Assembly: GCA_905178155.1 (NCBI GenBank)
Contig: CAJINV010000001.1
Span: 1,725,904 to 1,789,903 of the forward strand
Source: Amoebophrya sp. A120
Lineage: Eukaryota > Sar > Dinophyceae > Syndiniales > Amoebophryaceae
Length of the DNA stretch: 64,000 nt
Reading direction: 5' to 3'
Shown: one piece after another, positions 57,101 through 64,000 of the stretch
Numbering within the stretch: position 1 is the first letter of the stretch
How the letters are laid out: every line of letters begins with the position of its first letter
Notes under the pieces: model-generated
The model's input: only the letters and a program-made list of their open reading frames with translations
Databases searched by the model: none
Told to the model about the DNA's origin: nothing
Made by a program: the position numbers and the translations under genes

Positions 57101-59619
57101 GGATCTCTTCCACGGACTCCTCGCGGAGGTAGCTGAGAAAGCTGTGATTTGTTTGTTTGTTTTAGTTTAGTCACCCAGTATTAGTACTTCTACATTTTTA
57201 GTTGTCGCAGATGATGTTGGCATTATTCTTCTTCATCAATCATCTACTTCTTTCATCATGATATAATTTGCGGCACCTCGTCCCGCACCGCAACAGCAGC
57301 TCCTGGAAATAAAATTACATTTATCAATAATACTTTTCCTTCGTTGTCCCGATCGAATCCTCTTCGTTGGCTTCAAACTCCCTTAGCAAGCCGTCGACCG
57401 CCGCGGGGTCGGTCTGCTTCAAAGATATGAGCTGGGCAAGCTCGTCATCGCTCAGTTTTAGTTTGAAGAACTGCAGGAACCCTTGTACCGAGTAAACACC
57501 GTCGAAGGGTTTGTAGACAATGGTCTTCCTACTTTTATTCATCCCGACGTTCTTTTTTTTTTCCTTGTCTCGTTCTCCGTGAAGACGAACATCGTCCACC
57601 TCAAATGGGCTCGGGAGCGGTGGTTCATCTTCGCCTTCTGCGGAACACGACAAACTGGAACCGATATCATTCGAAAAAGGATTTGACCCGATTACCGACG
57701 TCTGCATGGGATCATATGCATTGCAAAAGTATCGCACTCGTATAAATGCATGACAAATTCACTCAGCATGAGAAATAAAATCTGTAATGCGGATTTACCT
57801 TAAGAAAAAAAATTGTAATGCATGACTGCAATTACTACGAGCACGATACTTGTGCGCAGGATAGATCATCTTGATCAACAAGAACGCCGGCCAAATTGGG
57901 ATTCTCGCCCCAGCCGCTGCCGTAGTTACTAGTATGATCATTCAGGGGATCTTCACGATCTTCTTGCTGCAGCTTCTCGTCAGTCGTGCGTGGTCGCTTG
58001 CGCTTTGGAAGCTCGAGGGGCAACAGACCTCCGCCCTGCGTGGTCCTTTGGCGGGACATAATATCATCTTCCTCGTCGTCCAAGCGAGATCGCTTCCGGG
58101 AAGACCTTGTTCCGTCTGCTGCTGAGCCGTCATGTTCTTTTTCCCGGACAACATTCTTCATCCGCGCTTCCTCCATGGCTAGCGCTTCCTTTTCTCTGTC
58201 AATTACCCCCACCACTTCCAGCGCACTGTCGTAGGCCTTGTTCATTTTTCCGTCCCGCACAATGGACATAAGCCGTCCCCTTAGGAAGGCGAGGAAGCAC
58301 TCGTTTACGTTGGCCGGGGGCGCGCGGAAGTCCCGGCAGCAGGACGTGCGGCTTTTGGCGTCCGTGTTGGACAAGATATGCTTGATGCCCAGGCGTATCA
58401 AATGTAAAAATGTCTGGGTCTGGAAGAATGCAACTTGCCATGCTGATTTTGGATACTAAAAAAGTCTGTATTGCATGAGCAGCAAAGCGAGTGCAAGTCT
58501 TGCTACACGGAAAGAGCATGTGTCATGCGGTATAGGCATCAGGAAGCCCTCACAAAATATGTGACGCTAGGGCATGCATCACAGACATCAGGAGTCATGC
58601 AAAATGTGCATGACAAACCTGGCAATCTTCCAGACCCAGACATTTTTACATTTGATAAGGCGCAGACTGTGTTTCTGCACGAAGTCGTGGATGTCCCTCT
58701 CGATTTGCTCGTGGTCGTTTGCCGGTTTAACCGCCGGAGCAAGATCATTATCGTCGACGTCGAGGAAGGACGCGCGCTGCCGCACAAAAGCCATGAACAA
58801 AGACGAGGGGTCGCGTGTCTCCCGGCGCGGTTTGAAGTTCTCCATGATGTTTCGCCGCGCGTCTGCCGGCAGCCGCCGGAGCGCACTTTCGCACTCCGGT
58901 CTAAGCTGGTTTCTGTGCACGAAGTCCGAGATCTCAGCCTCCGACGAGTGGTCTGAGTTTATTTGTTCATCAACAGCATGATTTCGCGCGGCCGAAGACG
59001 CGGCAGAGAAGGAGGATCGACGGGGGGCGGGAGCAGCATGGTCCAGAAGATCGTAGCGGGACGACGTCGCGGGTGTACTAGCAGCTGCTCCGGGTGGCGG
59101 AAGCACGCTGGTACTACCGGGCATAATTTTTCGCTTTTTCAGCCCCGCAACGAAGTTCGCCAGAAGGCGATCGGGGTCGCGGTGGCCTCCCGGTTGGAAG
59201 TGCGCAATCACGTGGGCGAGAAGAGGCGGAGGCAGGGTTTTGAGCAGAGCTTTGGACCTCTCATCCAGCATGTGCCGCTCCAAAAAGATATCCAGGAAAA
59301 AAACCCTATCCCAATCCATTTTGTGCATGAAGACAAGCACAGAATTTCATGCATGTTTTGCATCACAAATCGGATGGGTATGGGTGTTTTTTCCTGGATA
59401 AAATAAATCGCTCTCGACGAAGAGGCGGGGCTGGGTAAATTTCTGAAAAACCTTGTTGTAGTCCGTCACGTGCGGGTTGCTGGGACTAAAACTTGACATC
59501 ACGCGACTCTGTTGCTTGGGATCTAAGGCACGAAGAATAGCCTCGCTGTCCGCATTCAAGCCCCATCGCTTGATCCAGTCCTGGATGCTACCGTTTGTTG
59601 GAGGTGGAGCAGACGACAT
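54192..59619 (-). CDS. Protein built from degenerate ~55-residue repeats, eight introner elements
   Basis: ATG at 59619 (MSSAPPPTNGSIQDWIKRW). Exons: 59619-59401, 59288-58658, 58395-57864, 57714-about 57330, 57302-57277, 57141-57043, 56892-56466, 56209-55965, 55855-55641, 55459-55385, 55229-55171, 55017-54192. Eight element removals restore the frame, for example HSLRL|GIKHIL, DQDD|PMQTS, DADK|EIANL-type and LEL|VPSGKEV joins. One GT-AG intron joins RRKTC|FIFWKVHILQD. The recurring unit has W/F, GLD or equivalent, then L..L.P..R..V...F.P and F..F...R. Examples are WGLNADSEAILRALDPKQQ, HMLDERSKALLKTLPPPLL, NQLRPECESALRRLPADAR and FGLDAFLKDPRFGDRLL. I associate this repeat with dinoflagellate proteins; its function is unknown to me. 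A basic segment (KKRKIMPG, RKRSRLDDEEDD, KRKRPRT) suggests nuclear location. The C-terminus is K/G/S rich. Confidence 0.78.
55018..55170. mobile_element. Introner-like element, family A
   Basis: Ends TATGAATTCCAAAAGTATCG and TATCCTGTGCAAAAGTATCG; perfect CCAGT duplications. In the 54.2-59.6 kb gene. Confidence 0.9.
55230..55384. mobile_element. Introner-like element, family E
   Basis: Ends TATCACAGGAAAAAGTGTCA and TATCACAAGAAAAAGTGTTA; perfect CTTCC duplications. Leaves a 59-nt exon between it and the next A element. Confidence 0.9.
55856..55964. mobile_element. Introner-like element, family C
   Basis: Ends TATCCACAGAAAAAAACCCA and TATCCTCAGAAAAAAACGGA; perfect CCTTG duplications. Because the duplication on the coding strand is CAAGG, this copy can be written as a GT-AG intron. 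Confidence 0.9.
56210..56465. mobile_element. Introner-like element, family B
   Basis: Ends TATCAAATGCAAAAGTGTCT and TATCAAGTGCAAAAATGTCT; perfect AGGCG duplications. Removal gives EEIDAFCKTNHV. Confidence 0.9.
56893..57042. mobile_element. Introner-like element, family A
   Basis: Ends TATGCATTGCAAAAGTAGCG and TATGCTGTGAAAAAGTATCG; perfect GCGGC duplications. Removal gives GEEAAAILQLV. Confidence 0.9.
57715..57863. mobile_element. Introner-like element, family A
   Basis: Ends TATGCATTGCAAAAGTATCG and TATCCTGCGCACAAGTATCG; perfect GATCA duplications. Removal gives DQDDPMQTSVIG. Confidence 0.9.
58396..58657. mobile_element. Introner-like element, family B
   Basis: Perfect outer TIRs TATCAAATGTAAAAATGTCT; perfect AGGCG duplications. 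Removal gives HSLRLGIKHIL. Confidence 0.92.
59289..59400. mobile_element. Introner-like element, family C
   Basis: Ends TATCCAGGAAAAAAACCCTA and TATCCAGGAAAAAACACCCA; duplications AAAGA/AAATA. Removal gives SDLFLERHMLDER. Confidence 0.88.
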
Positions 59620-60220
59620 TCTGGATTTTCTCTGCGAGCGATAATATCACGCTCGGACAACTTATTTCGTCGAAAACACCTGACAGAAACTTTCTAGTAT
59701 AGGAGGAGAGCACTCTTTACCTTTCGTAGTTGAGATAGCGTTACGTAAAGCAGAGAGCTCTAATCTTCAACACTCGTGCTGGGACATTTTATTTTTTGCT
59801 TGTCGCTGGTCACAACAATCAGCACTCGTCTGACGTGACTTTTTTATTTGTTCAAAATGAGTCTATCACTTTCACTGTAGAGGATCTTCTACCTTCGCCA
59901 TCCATTCAACACAGTCAAAAAAAATCACAGAAAAATGAAAAAAAAAAAGAACTGAAGTTGGTTGATTCGATCGTTCTCAGTTTGCGTAATTGCAATTGGG
60001 ATCATGACCATCCTGTCGATCTGACGTGTCGTTCTTACAGACTGGGAACAACTGTGAAGGAGAATGGGCGTACCTGCTGTTGTAAAAGTACGCCGGCGTG
60101 TCAAGCGATTTCATAGTGCGACTTCTTTGCTTCTGGTGCTCGGCAAGAACTGTACTAGAATGGGTAGAGCATTTATTGCTTGTTTGTGATACTTGCGTTG
60201 CCCAAGAACGAGATTTCTTT
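59620..60220. other. Intergenic region
   Basis: Lies between the 5' end of the repeat-domain gene and the stop of the dioxygenase gene. AT-rich with A and T runs. No gene or element recognised. Confidence 0.45.
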
Positions 60221-63200
60221 TCACGAGCCTCCAAGAGCAGCGATATTTTTCGTGGCCATGGCAGAATAAACATCCACAGCCTCCGTGACGATCACAATAC
60301 GCTGTCTCTGGCACAACTCGTCCCGTATTGCCGGATCCACCTCCGGGCGGTCGACGTGGTTGATGTTTGTCTCGTTTTTAGAACAATTTCCGATCGGCGT
60401 TACAGCGCTGGCCCCCAGCTCAAGCCCTTCCTCGACTTCGTCTTCAAGAGAAGTCTTCTCATCTGGAGAAGCAGTAAAGCCTGCTTCTTGCAGTTCATCT
60501 ACGGAAGGAGCTGCACCACACGACGCACGGGGACAAGGTGCAGGTTCTGGACAAGTTTTATTTCCTTGTTCGTCCGGTTTCGAGGTTCTTTCGCGAAAAA
60601 TCAACTTGACCTCTCCGCGGAGCAGCAGCTTCGTGGGCTTCCACACCGGGTTTCCCTGGTGCGGACAGGCGTGAGGAAAGAGAAACAGCCGGCCCGGCCG
60701 GGGCCGCACTTTGTGCTGCACGTGAATTCGGTACTGGTTCTTCGGGCCGGGTAACTGGTCCAAAAGCACGGTCTCTCCACCGTTTGGAGAATTTGGAACA
60801 GTCGTGTTGCATCCTGTGCAAAAGTATTGTACTCGTACTAATTGCAATCTTGCATGACAAACCTACCTTCTTACCTGGCTTAGCATTACAAATTCCATTT
60901 TTCATTTCCTTCCTGATAAAATTTGTAATGCAATTTATACTAGTGCGATACTTTTGCAATGCATATATTGTCCACCAATTGAGTCAGTTGCGAAGTCTTG
61001 GTCGGTATGCAATGTAAATTTCCTGTACATGTACAAAATGCATGACAAATTTCGCTACCTTGCAGAGTCCAACTTGTCATGCTGAACTAGGATTGACGGC
61101 AAGTTTTGTCATGCAGAGACTGCATTTGTACGTGTACGGGAAATTTACTGTGGATAGTCGGGTACGCAGGGGTGGAAAATTGCTCAGCGGGCGCGGCGGG
61201 GGGTGGGGTTGAGGATGTTAAGGCTTTGAGTTGTTCTTTGCTCGACGTCGAATCTTGGGCCTCTTCTTGGCTGTCACGAAGTAGATGACTCAGAGTTCTT
61301 GCAGAAGACGCTGCAGAAGAAGTACTCGACGTTTGCTCACCTCGCTGCTCTTCCTGATCTCGATCTCCACCGCAGCTGTTTAGATACAAAATGAACGTGT
61401 GCGTGCTGGTCTGCCCGTTCTGATCCGTCCTCGACAGGTCGACGTGCGCCGGCACGCTGCTGGACACTTTGTCGTAGTACAGAAACCGCATGTGGGGGTA
61501 GAACACGCAGTCCAGTAAGTCCGGAATGCCGCAAAGACAGACCCGCCGCAGCGCCTCCCCGACCCAGTATTCCGAGTCGCTGAAAAACTTGCGGCGGTTA
61601 CACACGTATCAAGTGTAAAAGTGTCTGGGTCTGGAAGAATGCAGACTTGTCATGCAGGTTTTCCATGACCCATGAGGTCTCGTATGTAGGACATAGCATG
61701 ACAGATTCTGTGAGAGTTCTATCATGCCTATCCTGCATGAGAAACTGCCTCGCGATTATGTCAAAAGTGGCCAGCTTTTGGCAATCATGCAACACAGATT
61801 TTTGAATGATTCAGATTTCGCATGACAAGTTAGATTCTTCCAGACCCAGATATTTTTGCATTTGATAACACGACCGGCTTGGCGAACAGCTCGCGGGGTC
61901 GTGGACTCACAGGCGGAGAACTACAGCGCAGGGCACTACAGTTGCTCGGGCTTCCACTTATTTTCTCGGCTTTGGCTTGTTTGCCTACTCTGGAGCAGCG
62001 GCGTACTGTTGGGGATGTGGTCTTTTGTGCTTTTTCACATGGCACGAGATCTTTTTTTCGTTCATCTCCATGTTGTTGTTGGACCACTTCTCGCACTCGC
62101 AGCCTGCGACTTGGCATAAACCGGTCTCCCGTGAGCGACATGTCGTTGATTTCTTCTTCAGGAACATCTACATCAACACCTTTTTGCCGTGCAGCGTTAG
62201 CCGCAGATGAGGACGATGTCGCTTGTTCATCAGCTTCAACAAGAACTTCAACTTCCCGGGAACGATTTCTATCTCGTTCGCCCCCGCTCACGCTCTTACT
62301 TTCCATTATATCGGTCTCGGCTGCACGGCCGCTGTTTTTTCCAGGGTTAGGTGCCTCTGCGGACGATTGGTCGCCCGCAAGAGCAGCCGCCGCGTGGTCC
62401 AAATCTTCGGGCGGAAAGGGGAGTTGCGAGAAGAGAAAGGTGAGCAACTTCAAGAAGCTATTCGTGTACCAATTGTCCATTACATAGGCGTCCCCGAAAC
62501 TTTCGCTGTGCAAAGCCAGGGTCAGGGCGGATGGCTGCTGGTTCATCCTGCTCTGGTCGTCCACACGAGCACCGTCCTCTTGGTCTTGGTTCAACATCAC
62601 TTTCCCGCTTGTACAACCAGCCTGCACGACCTCTGCAGCACCCGCCACCACAGACGACGATTTTGTTTTTTCTCGCACATCAACATGATCTTCACACACA
62701 TCCGCAAAATGGTCGTCGTGTTGCTGCAGAACCGGAAAGTTCTTCAGCAGCAGGATGCACGTTTCATCTCCGGCTCGCTGCGTTGGCTTTGCGTTTATTT
62801 CCGGTGTAGAGCAACTAAGTGGATTTTTACACGGCCGCAGCAACGAACACGGCTTTGCGTCCGACGAGGCAGCGGGCGCGATTCCCAAAAACGCACCGGC
62901 TTGCTGCGAGTTTGTCGACAGCAAGGGAATGGTCATTCTCGCACCCCCTTCTGGAACTACAGCAGATGTTCCCGCAACGAGTGCCGGGGAAGATGAAGCC
63001 ACAAACGTTTTTTCGCTCAAATCCAAAACTGCAGCGTTGAGGTCGCTTGTTTCAACATTCGTGAAGATCGGCGGAAAAGAACTACGGGCAGTACTGGAAC
63101 TTGCAGCGGTGGACGACATCAAATTCTGCTGTTCTTTCGCATCATTTATCGGCTCGAGACGCAAGGGAGCCGGATGCGGAGCGTCAGAAGCTGTATTCAA

Positions 63201-64000
63201 CTGCAAATTCGCGAAGGCCCGGAGAAGGAATGGCATGCCCGTCGGTGCTGTTCCGGTTCCGCCAGGAGCTGAATTGCTGTTCATGTTGGTCCGCGTGGCC
63301 GCAGCAGCGTCAAGTAGGCCAGTGTACATCGGCGCCAGGTGTAGCAAAATCTTGTAGGCCGCTGCTGGGGGTGCAGCTGTCCGTGATGTAGTTTTATTGT
63401 CGCGATTCACAGCAGAACAAGCCGGTGTTGTTTTAGAAGTATTTACGCATTCATCCAAATCTCGCGCGTACTCCGCCACCAGCATCAGGAAAGAACGCGC
63501 GATCCTTTCCAAATCTTCGGTGTCTTTCCCAAAACCGCAGATATCCGTCAAAAACTGCACGAAGCCAAAGTGGCCATGGTAGCACGCCAAGAAGAGTGCG
63601 TCGTGCCCGACGTACTCGTCCAAAGTTGGTGTTCTCAAGTCGCAGCCGGCTTCCAGCAGCGCCTTCAATCTCAAGATATCGCCGGTCTCGCAGGCTTTCC
63701 GGAGCTCCGCCTGCCGCTGCAGCTGGGTATTCCCCAAGTACAGCTTTTTCACCTCCCGCAGCGGCAGGGCGGTAAAGCGGGTGGAGGTCAGCGATTCGCA
63801 GGCCTGCTGCAGGAATTTCCCGTTCTGCTTGCGCCGCTGGCGCCCGGTCTGGCTGGCCTGCGCGATGCGCAGTTGCTCCAGGGTCGGGGGCAGTTTGGTT
63901 TCGAACTCGTCCTTGCTCTGTGCGAGGTAGGGCCTCGCCACGAATTCCTGGAAATTCCGCCGCAGAATGTCCGACGCCTGTTGCCGGGTGCACCAGGAGG
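60221..64000 (-). CDS. Ankyrin-repeat plus 2-oxoglutarate/Fe(II) dioxygenase protein, 5' end outside window
   Basis: Open to the right edge with no ATG, so it is partial at the 5' end. Exons >64000-61868, 61606-61157, 61005-60967, 60810-60221. The N-terminal half has ankyrin-like repeats (LRKACETGDILRLKALLEAGC, HDALFLACYHGHFGFVQFL). A long S/A/E/Q-rich linker follows, then DNWYTNSFLKLLTFLF. After removal of three elements the catalytic domain reads DSEYWVGEALRRV, FLYYDKVSSSVPAHVDLSR (HxD iron ligands H and D), HTFILYLN, GGETVLLDQLPG, GRLFLFPHACPHQG (distal histidine) and KLLLRGEV (2OG-binding Arg). Order and spacing fit prolyl-4-hydroxylase-like dioxygenases, which hydroxylate protein proline using O2 and 2OG. 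Substrate is unknown. The third exon is only 39 nt including duplications. The C-terminal 100 residues are acidic with no known domain. Confidence 0.85.
60811..60966. mobile_element. Introner-like element, family A
   Basis: Ends CATCCTGTGCAAAAGTATTG and TATGCATTGCAAAAGTATCG; short GTTG/ATTG flanks. In the dioxygenase gene, 39 nt from the I element. Confidence 0.85.
61006..61156. mobile_element. Introner-like element, family I
   Basis: Ends TATGCAATGTAAATTTCCTG and TATCCACAGTAAATTTCCCG; perfect GTCGG duplications. Only copy of this family here. Confidence 0.88.
61607..61867. mobile_element. Introner-like element, family B, opposite orientation
   Basis: Ends TATCAAGTGTAAAAGTGTCT and TATCAAATGCAAAAATATCT; perfect ACACG duplications. 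Interior is the reverse complement of the copy at 13780. Removal gives KPVVCNRRKFF in the dioxygenase gene. Confidence 0.92.

Overview
Eukaryotic nuclear DNA, most likely from a dinoflagellate-type alveolate close to the syndinian parasites (Amoebophrya-like). Three things point there. Almost every supportable gene lies on the minus strand. Genes carry both ordinary GT-AG introns and at least 38 introner-like elements. One gene carries the degenerate ~55-residue repeat that I associate with dinoflagellate proteins. The species call is inference; no rRNA, spliced leader or organelle marker is present.

The introner-like elements (called IE here) are the dominant feature. They are 110-360 bp, start with TAT and end with ATA, have long terminal inverted repeats (TIRs) and are usually flanked by a 4-6 bp target-site duplication (TSD). 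They fall into at least ten TIR families, A-J. In most supported genes, removing the element plus one TSD copy restores one reading frame. Most cannot be written as GT-AG introns even when the cut is slid inside the TSD.

Layout, left to right, minus strand unless noted. 0.2-2.4 kb: a two-membrane-segment protein. 3.3-5.7 kb: a membrane protein with a tandemly duplicated exon block. 6.0-6.2 kb: a possible terminal exon. 6.9-10.1 kb: a ~1000-residue unknown protein. 10.4-11.2 kb: a small helical protein. 12.5-18.8 kb: a SEL1L/HRD3-type ER-associated-degradation protein in 12 exons. 19.8-22.3 kb: two unknown genes. 22.7-27.3 kb: a cysteine-rich membrane protein preceded by an acidic low-complexity coding stretch. 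27.4-28.1 kb: a GC-rich palindrome island. 28.1-29.6 kb: two weak genes. 30.2-31.1 kb: an Alba-domain protein. 31.7-32.3 kb: a possible plus-strand gene. 32.6-35.2 kb: an unknown gene. 35.4-38.2 kb: a secreted or membrane protein. 39.8-41.0 kb: a CHCHD2/Mix17-like CX9C protein. 41.9-51.0 kb: a very large, mostly disordered protein of about 2450 residues. 51.7-52.8 kb: weak exons. 53-54.2 kb: repeats and a second GC island. 54.2-59.6 kb: a protein built from ~55-residue repeats. 60.2 kb to the right edge: an ankyrin plus 2-oxoglutarate/Fe(II) dioxygenase protein, cut by the window end.

The genes do not form a pathway. The recognisable ones are housekeeping types: ER quality control, nucleic-acid binding, mitochondrial CHCH protein, prolyl-hydroxylase-like enzyme. 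All gene models were built by eye from frame continuity, splice motifs and TSDs, so exon edges should be read as plus or minus a few bases, and several N-termini are open.
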